Source: an uncultured Pelagibacteraceae bacterium (GTDB lineage: Bacteria; Pseudomonadota; Alphaproteobacteria; Pelagibacterales; Pelagibacteraceae). Taken from it: DNA of 64,000 nt. The notes beneath the pieces are model-generated. The model was given only the letters and a program-made list of their open reading frames with translations, was not told the DNA's origin and ran no database searches. The position numbers and the translations under genes are program-made. Positions 1 through 8,679 of this stretch are shown here, piece after piece (position 1 is the stretch's first letter; each line of letters opens with the position of its first letter). The stretch spans positions 91,719 to 155,718 of the forward strand of contig CACNSD010000002.1 of NCBI GenBank assembly GCA_902623075.1, in the 5' to 3' direction.

Positions 1-321
1 AAAAATTGTAAAGAAGGCAGCATTTGCAACATCTGTATATAACAAAGCAACTTGTTGTAGTGCTGAACCTAAAAATAAAGATAATCCTATTAATAGTGAA
101 TAAATTATAAAGGTTTTTTTATCGAATTTAAATTCTGACTTAAAATGTTTAAATTCAAATAAAATCATAAGTGGTGTTATAGCTAAAAAACCAACAAAAA
201 ATCTTACTGCATTAAATGTAAAAGGACCAATATTGTCCATGCCCGTATCTTGGGCAATAAAAGTTGTCCCCCAAATGAGAGTGCATAGTAAAGCACTAAA
301 TAAGGAGATGGACTTATACAT
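1..321 (-). CDS. EamA/DMT-family membrane transporter, N-terminal part (gene cut by window edge)
   Basis: Reading the minus strand from an ATG at 321 gives about 107 residues open to the window edge. The N-terminus carries the motif LIWGTTFIAQ, followed by hydrophobic segments separated by short charged loops, as in drug/metabolite exporters of the EamA (10-TM) family. These inner-membrane proteins export small metabolites; the substrate cannot be read from sequence. The start lies 5 bases beyond the aceF stop, so it is probably co-transcribed with the pyruvate dehydrogenase genes. Only about a third of a usual 290-300 residue protein is present. The family call is fairly secure, the function is not. 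Confidence 0.75.
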   Translation of the reverse strand, partial: MYKSISLFSALLCTLIWGTTFIAQDTGMDNIGPFTFNAVRFFVGFLAITPLMILFEFKHFKSEFKFDKKTFIIYSLLIGLSLFLGSALQQVALLYTDVANAAFFTIF

Positions 322-326
322 TTTAG

Positions 327-1589
327 TTAGACTGCTAGTTTATAGGCAAAATTTTTACCTAGGTTTTCTTTTAAATCGTTATTAAACCTAGCTGCTTCTG
401 CTCCATCAATAATTCTATGATCGTAAGATAAGGAAATCGGTAGCATAGTTCTGATTTGAAATTTTCCATTTATAAAAATTTGTTTTTTTTCAGATCTACC
501 TACTCCTAATATAGCAACTTCAGGATAATTAATTATAGGAGTAAAAAATGAGCCTCCTATACCACCTAAACTTGTAATCGTCATCGATCCACCAAATAAT
601 TCTTTTTTATCAATTTTCAAATTTCTACAAAGCTCACTTATTTCTTTCAACTCTTTGCTTATTAATGAAATTTTTTTATTATTTGCATTCCTTATTTTTG
701 GAACCATTAATCCATTTGGTGTATCGACCGCTATTCCTATATGGTAGTAATTTTTTATAGTCATTTTTCCACTATCAATTTCATCAATAGAGGAATTAAA
801 ATTAGGAAATTTTTTTAAGGATGCAACTAAAGCCTTTATGATAAACGCCAGAGGTGTAATTTTAATTTTTTCTCCAGTATATATATCTGTTAATGAACTT
901 CTGAAACTTTCCATTTCAGTAATGTCAGCTTCATCATGATTTGTTACATGAGGAATTGTAGTCCATGAATTGATAAGATATTTTGATGATAATTTTTTAA
1001 CTCTAGGTATATCTTTAATTTCAACCTCACCAAATTCAGAATGTTCAAATTCACTTTTAATTTTATCAGGTTTGCTACCTTTTACTACGACATTATTTTT
1101 TGAATTAGATGATATAAATTTTTTAATATCATCTTCAACAACTCTACCATCTCTCTCACTTCCAGCTACTTGATTAATATCTACACCAAGTTCTCTAGCA
1201 AATTTTCTTGCTTTTGGACTTGCAGATAATATATCTGAAACTTTGTTCGAATAAACGGTGTTTTGTTGAATTTCAGGCTTTATTAAATCATTTTTTTTAA
1301 ATTCTTTTTTAATTTCTTGTTTTTCTATTACTTCTTCTTTTTTAACTCCTGAATTATTTTCCATAGTTAATATTAAGTCACCTTCAGAAACTTTATCTCC
1401 TACTTTTATTTTTAAATGTTTAATTTTACCTTCTAAATTAGATGGTATTTCTACGCTAGATTTATCACTTTCAATTGTTATTAAAGGATCATTTTTTTTT
1501 ATTGATTGACCTTCAGCTATCAATACCTCGATCACCTCAACATCTTTAAAGTCTCCGATATTAGGTACTTTAATCTCTATTTCAGACAT
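327..1589 (-). CDS. aceF: Pyruvate dehydrogenase E2, dihydrolipoamide acetyltransferase
   Basis: The 420-residue product has one N-terminal lipoyl domain (residues 1-80, lipoyl lysine K43 in the motif ESDKSSVEIPS), a charged linker, a peripheral subunit-binding domain (about 130-165, ASPKARKFARELGVD) and a C-terminal acetyltransferase domain ending with the catalytic HRIIDG motif (H391). It transfers the acetyl group from lipoamide to CoA and forms the core of the complex. The open frame extends 12 codons upstream, but the conserved N-terminus starts at the ATG at 1589, one base after the aceE stop, implying translational coupling. No E3 (lpd) gene lies next to it in the window. One lipoyl domain here and another on E1 is an unusual distribution. 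Function is well supported; an acyltransferase of a related 2-oxoacid complex is excluded mainly by the aceE neighbour. Confidence 0.95.
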   Translation of the reverse strand: MSEIEIKVPNIGDFKDVEVIEVLIAEGQSIKKNDPLITIESDKSSVEIPSNLEGKIKHLKIKVGDKVSEGDLILTMENNSGVKKEEVIEKQEIKKEFKKNDLIKPEIQQNTVYSNKVSDILSASPKARKFARELGVDINQVAGSERDGRVVEDDIKKFISSNSKNNVVVKGSKPDKIKSEFEHSEFGEVEIKDIPRVKKLSSKYLINSWTTIPHVTNHDEADITEMESFRSSLTDIYTGEKIKITPLAFIIKALVASLKKFPNFNSSIDEIDSGKMTIKNYYHIGIAVDTPNGLMVPKIRNANNKKISLISKELKEISELCRNLKIDKKELFGGSMTITSLGGIGGSFFTPIINYPEVAILGVGRSEKKQIFINGKFQIRTMLPISLSYDHRIIDGAEAARFNNDLKENLGKNFAYKLAV

Positions 1590-1590
1590 T

Positions 1591-4500
1591 TTATAATTTT
1601 GTCGGCATTGGTTTCTTAGCGTCAATATTATACTTCTTCATTGCGTCTTTTGCGTGTTTAGAAGCTATAAGCTGTTCTTTTGCCAATACACTTAAACCAT
1701 ATGCTACCAAATGTTCTTTATCTACCTCAAAAAATTTTCTTAAATTTTTCCTTGTATCGCTTCTTCCAAAGCCGTCTGCTCCTAATGAATAAAAGCTTTT
1801 ATTAATATAAGGTCTGATTTGATCTGAATTCATTCGCATATAATCAGATGCAGCCATTATTGGACCTTCAGTATCACCTAAACATTGCTCAACATAAGAT
1901 TTTTTAGGTTCTTTATCTGGGTTTAAAAGATTGTACCTTTCAACTTCCATTCCATCTTTTCTTAATTCATTAAAACTAGTTACACTCCATATCTCACTAT
2001 CAATTTGATAATCGTTTTGTAAAATATCTGCAGCTGAAATCATTTCTCTTAATATTGTACCTGATCCTAAAAGTTGAATTTTGGTTTTTTTATATTTATT
2101 AAATTCTTTTATTTTATACATGCCCTTTAGAATACCTTCTTCACAATTCTTATCTTTTGGCATTTCTGGATGTGAATAATTTTCATTCATTGTTGTAATA
2201 TAATAAAAAATATTCTCATTTTTCTCATGCATTCTCCTCAAGCCTTCTCTAAAAATGACAGCTAATTCGTAATGAAATGTAGGATCATAAGTAACACAGT
2301 TTGGGATCGTCGATGCAATAAGGTGACTATGTCCGTCCTGGTGTTGTAAACCTTCTCCAGCTAGTGTTGTTCTTCCAGCAGTTGCACCCACCAAAAAACC
2401 TCTAGCCTGACTATCTCCAGCTGCCCAGGCTAAGTCTCCTACTCTTTGAAATCCAAACATTGAATAAAAAATATAAATGGGAATCATTTCGATATCATGA
2501 TTAGTATATGCAGTGGCAGCAGCAATCCATGAAGACATTGCACCAGCTTCATTTATACCCTCCTCTAAAACTTGACCACTTTTATCTTCTCTATAAGAAC
2601 TTAATTGAGCCGCATCTTCAGGTTCATATTTTTGTCCTTCATGAGCATAAATTCCTATTTTTTGAAAAAATCCCTCCATACCAAATGTTCTTGCTTCATC
2701 AGGAATAATAGGAACCAGTCTGGGAGATATATTTTTATCCCTTAATAAATTTGTCAACATTCTTACTAAAGCCATAGTGGTAGACATTTCTTTTTCTCCA
2801 GTCGATACTTTCATGAAATCAAAAATTTCTTTTGAGGGCGCTTTGATTGGTTTAGCAAAAGTTGAACGCTCTGGTAAATATCCACCTAATTTAATTCTTC
2901 TATCTTTTATATATTTTATTTCTGGAGACTTCTCGTCGGGCCTAAAGTATTCTATATTTCTCACTTGTTCATCTGTTAATGGAACATCAAATCGATCTCT
3001 ATAATACATCAAATCATCAACATCTAATTTTTTGGTTTGATGAGTAGTATTTACACTTTCTCCTGATTTTCCCATCCCATAACCTTTAATAGTTTTTGCA
3101 ATAATTACTGTTGGGCTTCCCTGGTGTTTAGTTGCCTTATCATATGCAGCAAAAACCTTGTGAGGATCGTGACCACCTCTATTAAGTCTCCAAATATCTG
3201 TATCTGACATGCTTGATACTAATTCTAGGGTTTCAGGATATTTTCCAAAAAATTTTTCCCTTACATATGCGCCATCTCTAGCTTTCATTGCCTGATATTC
3301 GCCATCGACTGTCTCATTCATAGCTTTTACTAAATGACCAGTTTTGTCATTTGCAATTAATGAATCCCAATACGATCCCCAAATAACTTTTAATACATTC
3401 CAACCAGATCCCCTAAAACTTCCTTCGAGCTCTTGAATAATTTTTCCGTTACCTCTTACTGGACCATCTAATCTTTGAAGATTACAATTAATTACAAATA
3501 TTAAATTATCTAAATTTTCTCTCGCAGCTAATCCAATAGCTCCCATTGACTCAGGCTCGTCCATCTCCCCATCTCCTAAAAAAGCCCATACCTTTCTTCC
3601 TTCATCCTTAATTAAACCCCTATTTATCAAATATTTCATATATCTAGCTTGATATATAGCAAGCATAGGACCTAACCCCATTGATACTGTAGGGAACTGC
3701 CAAAATTTAGGCATCAGCCAAGGATGCGGGTATGAAGATAAACCTCCAGGATTTACTTCTTGCCTAAAACTATCTAATTGATTTTCATTCAATCTACCTT
3801 CTAAGAAGGCCCTTGCATACATTCCTGGAGCGCTATGTCCTTGAAAATAAATTAAATCTCCACCAAATTTATTATTTTTTGCTCTCCAAAAATGGTTCAT
3901 ACCTACATCATATAATGTTGCAGCAGATGCAAATGTACCAATGTGTCCACCAAGCTCAGGATATTTTTTATTCGCTCGTACTACCATCGCGGCTGCATTC
4001 CATCTAATTAAAGATCTAATTCTTCTCTCAATATTTTGATCACCACTTGACTTAACTTCAGCCTCGGGAGGAATGGTGTTTATATATGGAGTATTTTGTG
4101 TATATGGAATATTTGCTCCTTCGCGATAAGCCTTATTTATTAGCTCTTTAATTAAAAAATGAGCTCTCTGATTTCCATCTTTTGAAATTACTGCGGATAA
4201 AGACTCTAACCAGTCTTGGGTTTCTAACGGATCAATATCAGATCCATTAACAACTTGAATTGTAGATTTCTTTTTTTCTATTACAGGTTCTGAAATATTT
4301 TCTTTTTGCTCTTTTACTTGAACCATTGCTTCTTCAGCTTGTTTAATTATATTTTCCGTATCTTTTGGAAGAGTGCTTTCTAGTGATGTTTTTGATGATG
4401 ACGTAAGATTAAGCAATAAATCTCCCTTGGAAACTTTATCACCAACTTTAACTGCTACACTATCTACTTTTCCAATTACTGTTGATGGAATTTCTACGCT

Positions 4501-4629
4501 TGATTTATCACTCTCAATTGTAACTATTGGATCATTTTCTTTTATTTGATCACCAGGTTTTACAAGTATCTCTATTACCTCAACATTTTCAAAGTCACCA
4601 ATGTCAGGTACAAGTAATTTTTCACTCAT
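1591..4629 (-). CDS. aceE: Pyruvate dehydrogenase E1, homodimeric type, with fused N-terminal lipoyl domain
   Basis: The 1012-residue protein is longer than the roughly 890 residues usual for AceE because residues 1-80 form a lipoyl domain (K42 in ESDKSSVEIPS), followed by a linker to about residue 130. The rest matches homodimeric E1: the thiamine diphosphate motif begins GDGEMDE (352-358) and ends NCN (381-383), and a PHPWLMPKFW segment follows residue 300. The enzyme decarboxylates pyruvate and reductively acetylates lipoamide. The lipoyl domain resembles that of the adjacent aceF product, suggesting duplication. It is the first gene of the aceE-aceF-exporter run. E1 identity is very secure; whether K42 is lipoylated and used is inferred. 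Confidence 0.96.
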   Translation of the reverse strand: MSEKLLVPDIGDFENVEVIEILVKPGDQIKENDPIVTIESDKSSVEIPSTVIGKVDSVAVKVGDKVSKGDLLLNLTSSSKTSLESTLPKDTENIIKQAEEAMVQVKEQKENISEPVIEKKKSTIQVVNGSDIDPLETQDWLESLSAVISKDGNQRAHFLIKELINKAYREGANIPYTQNTPYINTIPPEAEVKSSGDQNIERRIRSLIRWNAAAMVVRANKKYPELGGHIGTFASAATLYDVGMNHFWRAKNNKFGGDLIYFQGHSAPGMYARAFLEGRLNENQLDSFRQEVNPGGLSSYPHPWLMPKFWQFPTVSMGLGPMLAIYQARYMKYLINRGLIKDEGRKVWAFLGDGEMDEPESMGAIGLAARENLDNLIFVINCNLQRLDGPVRGNGKIIQELEGSFRGSGWNVLKVIWGSYWDSLIANDKTGHLVKAMNETVDGEYQAMKARDGAYVREKFFGKYPETLELVSSMSDTDIWRLNRGGHDPHKVFAAYDKATKHQGSPTVIIAKTIKGYGMGKSGESVNTTHQTKKLDVDDLMYYRDRFDVPLTDEQVRNIEYFRPDEKSPEIKYIKDRRIKLGGYLPERSTFAKPIKAPSKEIFDFMKVSTGEKEMSTTMALVRMLTNLLRDKNISPRLVPIIPDEARTFGMEGFFQKIGIYAHEGQKYEPEDAAQLSSYREDKSGQVLEEGINEAGAMSSWIAAATAYTNHDIEMIPIYIFYSMFGFQRVGDLAWAAGDSQARGFLVGATAGRTTLAGEGLQHQDGHSHLIASTIPNCVTYDPTFHYELAVIFREGLRRMHEKNENIFYYITTMNENYSHPEMPKDKNCEEGILKGMYKIKEFNKYKKTKIQLLGSGTILREMISAADILQNDYQIDSEIWSVTSFNELRKDGMEVERYNLLNPDKEPKKSYVEQCLGDTEGPIMAASDYMRMNSDQIRPYINKSFYSLGADGFGRSDTRKNLRKFFEVDKEHLVAYGLSVLAKEQLIASKHAKDAMKKYNIDAKKPMPTKL

Positions 4630-4755
4630 TTTTAAATGTTTTATATACTCAAAAAAACTTTATTGGATTTTATTTTATCACATTAATAAGGTTTTTTCGT
4701 TAATCTTGTATTTTTATTATACAAAAAATAAAAAAATAATTGAAATTTAAGCTTT

Positions 4756-5943
4756 TTAGCTTCTCTCAATACACATAGCTATTCCCATGCCGCCACCTAT
4801 ACAGAGTGCCGCACAACCTTTTTTTTTATTTTGCTTTATCATTTCATGAATAAGTGTAACCAAAATTCTTGACCCAGATGCTCCAATAGGATGACCTAAA
4901 GCAATTGCTCCTCCATTAACATTAACTTTTTGCTCAGGAATTTTTAATTCTTTAATTACCGCAATACTTTGCGCTGCAAAAGCTTCATTAATTTCAAATA
5001 AGTCAACTTCATCTATTTTCCAATTAGCCTTGGATAAAGCTTTTTGAATTGAAGGTATGGGTCCAAGTCCCATTAATGAAGGCTCAACACCACAAGTGGC
5101 CCACGATACAATTTTAACTAATGATTCTAAAGATTTTTTTTCTGCTACCTCTCTAGACATTAACACTAAAGCAGCTGAACCATCATTTATTCCTGAGGAA
5201 TTACCAGGTGTTACAGTTCCATTTTCTTTAAAAACTGTTTTTAATTTTTTTAAATCCTCAATATTTAAATTATTTCTAGGGTGCTCATCTTTATCAAATA
5301 TAAATTTTTTATCACCATCTTCAATTTGTAATTTAATTAACTCATCTTTAAATTTATTTTCGCTATAAGCTTTTTCTGTCTTTTTCTGAGAATTAAGAGA
5401 AAAATTATCTTGTTCATTTCTTGAAATTTTATACTTCTCTGCAACATTTTCAGCTGTGACACCCATATGATAATCATTAAATGAGTCTAAAAGACCATCA
5501 TTTATCATTGTATCTACCAATTTGTTTTCTGAAAATTTTTTATCTTCTCTGTAAAAAATCGCATGAGTAGCTCTGGACATATTTTCTTGTCCACCTGCAA
5601 TTACAATTTGGTTTTCTTCTAACTTTATTGATTGATATCCAGATACAACAGATCTTAATCCAGATCCACAGACTTGATTGACAATGTGAGCAGGTTTTGA
5701 AACTGGTACTCCAGCACCGATTGAAGCTTGCCTAGCAGGGTTTTGACCAAGTCCAGAAGTTAAAACGTGCCCCATAATCACTTCATCGATCTCCTCTAAA
5801 TCTAATTTTGATTTATAAATTACTTCTTTAATTGCTATTGAACCTAATTTTGATGCGCTAAGATTTTTTAACGAACCTTTGTATCTTCCAATAGGAGTTC
5901 TTAATGCAGAAGTAATTACAACATCAATAGGATTTTTACTCAT
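4756..5943 (-). CDS. Acetyl-CoA acetyltransferase (thiolase)
   Basis: The 395-residue length and motifs fit a biosynthetic-type thiolase II. C92 in QVCGSGLRS is the nucleophile, GHPIGASG carries the catalytic histidine near residue 351, and C381 in CIGGGMG is the second cysteine. It condenses two acetyl-CoA to acetoacetyl-CoA or runs in reverse in the cytoplasm. A 126-base AT-rich gap separates it from aceE, so it may have its own transcript. Together with the acetoacetyl-CoA synthetase gene at 9.8-11.7 kb it could serve acetoacetate or ketone-body use, although the genes are not adjacent. AtoB and PhaA types cannot be separated from this sequence alone. Confidence 0.92.
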   Translation of the reverse strand: MSKNPIDVVITSALRTPIGRYKGSLKNLSASKLGSIAIKEVIYKSKLDLEEIDEVIMGHVLTSGLGQNPARQASIGAGVPVSKPAHIVNQVCGSGLRSVVSGYQSIKLEENQIVIAGGQENMSRATHAIFYREDKKFSENKLVDTMINDGLLDSFNDYHMGVTAENVAEKYKISRNEQDNFSLNSQKKTEKAYSENKFKDELIKLQIEDGDKKFIFDKDEHPRNNLNIEDLKKLKTVFKENGTVTPGNSSGINDGSAALVLMSREVAEKKSLESLVKIVSWATCGVEPSLMGLGPIPSIQKALSKANWKIDEVDLFEINEAFAAQSIAVIKELKIPEQKVNVNGGAIALGHPIGASGSRILVTLIHEMIKQNKKKGCAALCIGGGMGIAMCIERS

Positions 5944-6016
5944 AAAATAATTAACATAATATTTTATAAGTTAAATTACATCAAAAACTTTGATATATGG
6001 AGTATATTATTAAAAA

Positions 6017-6093
6017 GGACCGCTGGCCAAATTGGATAAGGCGCTCGGCTACGAACCGGGAGATTCCAGATTCGAGTTCTGGGCGGTCCACCA
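6017..6093 (+). tRNA. tRNA-Arg (anticodon ACG)
   Basis: The 77 bases fold as a cloverleaf. The acceptor arm pairs GGACCGC with GCGGTCC, followed by discriminator A and an encoded CCA (6091-6093). The anticodon stem CTCGG/CCGGG encloses the loop CTACGAA, giving anticodon ACG. The T arm contains TTCGAGT. In bacteria A34 of this tRNA is normally deaminated to inosine by TadA so that it reads CGN codons. It lies on the plus strand between the divergent thiolase gene and a short membrane-peptide ORF. Confidence 0.96.
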
Positions 6094-6107
6094 AAAAAGA
6101 AAATAAA

Positions 6108-6206
6108 ATGTTTGATTGGCTTCTAAAAGCATCTTTACAAAAATCAGTAATTTATTTTTTTATAATTATTTTAATTATTTTATTAATTTTAACTTATGTA
6201 TTATAA
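6108..6206 (+). CDS. Small single-pass membrane peptide, hypothetical (32 aa)
   Basis: An ATG at 6108, 14 bases after the encoded CCA of tRNA-Arg, opens a 32-residue frame. The first 12 residues (MFDWLLKASLQK) form a short amphipathic, positively charged start, and the rest is one continuous Ile/Leu-rich membrane segment. The stop is 6 bases before the thioesterase start, which would fit a tRNA, peptide and thioesterase transcript. No family is recognised. AT-rich DNA readily gives Ile/Leu/Phe-rich frames by chance, so this remains tentative without evidence of conservation. Confidence 0.4.
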   Translation: MFDWLLKASLQKSVIYFFIIILIILLILTYVL

Positions 6207-6212
6207 AAAATT

Positions 6213-6638
6213 ATGAGCAAAGAATTTGAGCAAATAAGTATTAAACCTGGATTTATGAAACACAATGGAGGTGTTTTATTTAGAACTATTTCAGAGAATG
6301 AATACGAATTTAAATCTATAATTAGTGAAAACCATTTAAATGCTGCAGGAATAACTCACGGAGGCTATTTATCTGCATTGATAGATGCAGGGGCAGGGAC
6401 AGCTGCACATAGGGTTGCAGGAAATGCTCCATGTGTAACTATTTCTTTAGAGATAAAATTTATAGGTGCTTCAAAAGTTGGAGATGAAATTATTGGACAT
6501 ACAAAAATTTTAAAAAAAACAAATACTCTTGTCTTTTTATTTTGCGAGCTAAAGTGTAATAATAAAGTAATTACTTCTGCATCTGGAGTATGGAAAATTA
6601 TTAAAAAAAATCCCTCTAATTTAGGACCAGGAGGATAA
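6213..6638 (+). CDS. PaaI-type hotdog-fold thioesterase
   Basis: The 141-residue product has the hallmark of PaaI/YbgC-like acyl-CoA thioesterases: HGGYLSALIDAGAGTAAH (about 50-67), where HGG and the acidic residue line the active site, then the central strand VTISLEIKFIGASKVGD. These cytoplasmic enzymes hydrolyse acyl- or aryl-CoA thioesters; the substrate is not readable. It follows the small peptide ORF by 6 bases and ends 5 bases before the convergent end of the TRAP permease gene, with no obvious terminator between them. Confidence 0.85.
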   Translation: MSKEFEQISIKPGFMKHNGGVLFRTISENEYEFKSIISENHLNAAGITHGGYLSALIDAGAGTAAHRVAGNAPCVTISLEIKFIGASKVGDEIIGHTKILKKTNTLVFLFCELKCNNKVITSASGVWKIIKKNPSNLGPGG

Positions 6639-6643
6639 AAAAT

Positions 6644-8629
6644 TTATTTTTTAAGTTGTAAAAAAATTACTGGGGATATCAAAAATAATCCTAAAATAGA
6701 ACTCTGAATTCCTGGTGCAATGAAAAATAAAGAATTCACTCCTAAATACCAACGTTGATAAATTGGTACACTTTTTAACCAATAGCCAGAAAAACTTATT
6801 CCTATTAATCCTATTCCTATCATTGCAGAAATTAATGTTTGAAAAAAAATGTAAATATCAAAACCCTGGGCTACCAATAACAAAGATGGTGAATAAACAA
6901 AAACAAATGGAACTAATGCCTTGGCAATACCCAACCTAAATGCTGTGTTTCCTGTTTTAAAAGGATTAGAACCTGCTATTCCCGCAGCTGCATAAGCAGC
7001 AAGAGCCACTGGGGGAGTTATATCTGCTAAAACACCATAATAAAAAACGAAGAAATGAGAAACAATCGGTTCAATATTTAGTTGTGTTAATGCTGGTGCT
7101 GCAACAGCCACTAAAATTATATAAGTTGCAGTTGTTGGAACTCCAGTTCCCATAAAAATACAAGAAAAAGCGATTAATAATAATGAGAAAAAAAGTGTCA
7201 AATCTTCAATAGTTAGCAAACCAAATGGAATAAAATTTAGAAAAAAACCTCCTATGTCACCTGCTGTTTGAATTACAACATATCCTAGTCGAAATCCAAC
7301 ACCAGTTAGTGTTACAACACCAACAATAATTCCAATTGCTGCAGCTGCAGCTCCAACAGCTAAAGTATTTTTTGCTCCTTGCGATAAACACTGAACGAGA
7401 TCTTTAATTGTAAGTCTATTTGTTTTTTTTACAAAACCAATTAATACGCATGCTATAATTGAAATTACTGCAGCATAGTCAGGTGTACGACCGATCAAAA
7501 TTAAATAAACTAAAAGTATTAATGGTGCCAAGGACAACCAATTATCTTTAACTACTGATAAAAATTTTGGTACTTCTTCATCTGTTAACCCTCTAAGGCC
7601 TAGCTTTTTAGCTTCCAGGTGAACCATTATAAATATGCCAAAATAATGAAGTAAAGCAGGAATAAGTGCTGCTGCTAAAATATCTCTTAGAGGAACCTCT
7701 AAATATTCTACCATTATAAATGCTGCAGCTCCAAGTATTGGAGGTGTAATTTGGCCACCTGTGGATGCTGTTGCTTCTACAGCTCCAGAAAAATGTGGTG
7801 GGTAGCCAACTTTTTTCATTGCTGGAATTGTTAATGAACCGGTAGTAACAGTATTTGCAATAGAGGAACCAGAGATAGTTCCTAAAAAAGCTGATGAAAA
7901 AATTGCGACCTTTGCTGGACCTCCAGAATATTTTCCTGCTATAACCATTGCTAAATCAATAAAAAGCTGACCTAATCCAATTCTTGTTGCAAGCACACCA
8001 AATAATATAAATAAAAAAACATATTGAGCCATAACTCCGACAGCAATTCCATAAATTCCTTGATTAGTAAGATAAATATGATTTACAAAACCAACCCAAC
8101 TAGCACCTCCATGTTTTAAAGCACCAGGAAAATAAGGTCCAAAGATGGCAAACAAAATAAAGAGCACACAAATAAAAGGTAGAGTAAAACCAATTGATCT
8201 TCTTGCAGCCTCTAAAGTTAACACTATTAAGAAAGATCCCATTATAATGTCTATATTTTCAGGATTACCCACCCTTGGAGCTAAAACCTCTGGAGGTAGT
8301 AAGGGTAAATATAAGGCTGAAATAACTACTAAAATTGAAAGAATTATATCAATAAAAGGTGTATTAAAAATTTTTTTACTATGATCAATTTTTTTCCAAC
8401 TATAAAAAATAAAAACCAAACCTACAACAAAAGAGATATGTATTCCTCTATGCAAAATTTCTCTAATTGTACCAAAACCAGAAGCATAGAAATGATAAAC
8501 AGACATTAATGCTAAAACTAAAAAAGCAAAAGATTTTAAAAAATTTTTTAATTCTCTCTCATTAGTTTTAACCTCATATCTTTTTTGTAAATCAGAAACT
8601 TTTTTTTGTGAAATATTAAACTTAGACAT
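6644..8629 (-). CDS. TRAP transporter permease, fused small and large subunits (DctQ-DctM, TAXI type)
   Basis: The 661-residue polytopic protein is long enough to combine the 4-TM small subunit and the 12-TM large subunit of tripartite ATP-independent periplasmic transporters, as is usual in TAXI-type systems. The signature region GTISGSSIANTVTTGS followed by GGQITPPILGAAAF (about 250-300) is typical of the fused permease. It drives solute uptake with the sodium or proton gradient after delivery by the periplasmic receptor encoded just upstream at 8680-9687. A hairpin plus T-run lies directly before its ATG, so its expression is probably much lower than that of the receptor. Substrate unknown; TAXI systems are linked to dicarboxylates or amino acids in some species. 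Confidence 0.93.
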   Translation of the reverse strand: MSKFNISQKKVSDLQKRYEVKTNERELKNFLKSFAFLVLALMSVYHFYASGFGTIREILHRGIHISFVVGLVFIFYSWKKIDHSKKIFNTPFIDIILSILVVISALYLPLLPPEVLAPRVGNPENIDIIMGSFLIVLTLEAARRSIGFTLPFICVLFILFAIFGPYFPGALKHGGASWVGFVNHIYLTNQGIYGIAVGVMAQYVFLFILFGVLATRIGLGQLFIDLAMVIAGKYSGGPAKVAIFSSAFLGTISGSSIANTVTTGSLTIPAMKKVGYPPHFSGAVEATASTGGQITPPILGAAAFIMVEYLEVPLRDILAAALIPALLHYFGIFIMVHLEAKKLGLRGLTDEEVPKFLSVVKDNWLSLAPLILLVYLILIGRTPDYAAVISIIACVLIGFVKKTNRLTIKDLVQCLSQGAKNTLAVGAAAAAIGIIVGVVTLTGVGFRLGYVVIQTAGDIGGFFLNFIPFGLLTIEDLTLFFSLLLIAFSCIFMGTGVPTTATYIILVAVAAPALTQLNIEPIVSHFFVFYYGVLADITPPVALAAYAAAGIAGSNPFKTGNTAFRLGIAKALVPFVFVYSPSLLLVAQGFDIYIFFQTLISAMIGIGLIGISFSGYWLKSVPIYQRWYLGVNSLFFIAPGIQSSILGLFLISPVIFLQLKK

Positions 8630-8630
8630 G

Positions 8631-8664
8631 AAAAAATGCCCTAGATCAAAATTGATCTAGGGCA
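8631..8664 (-). terminator. Intrinsic terminator or attenuator between TRAP receptor and permease genes
   Basis: TGCCCTAGATCA and TGATCTAGGGCA form a perfect 12-bp stem with a 4-base loop (8637-8664). On the minus strand it is followed by six T residues ending one base before the permease ATG. This is a textbook intrinsic terminator placed inside an operon, fitting partial termination that keeps receptor mRNA in excess over permease mRNA. Confidence 0.85.
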
Positions 8665-8679
8665 ATATGTTTTTATTAT

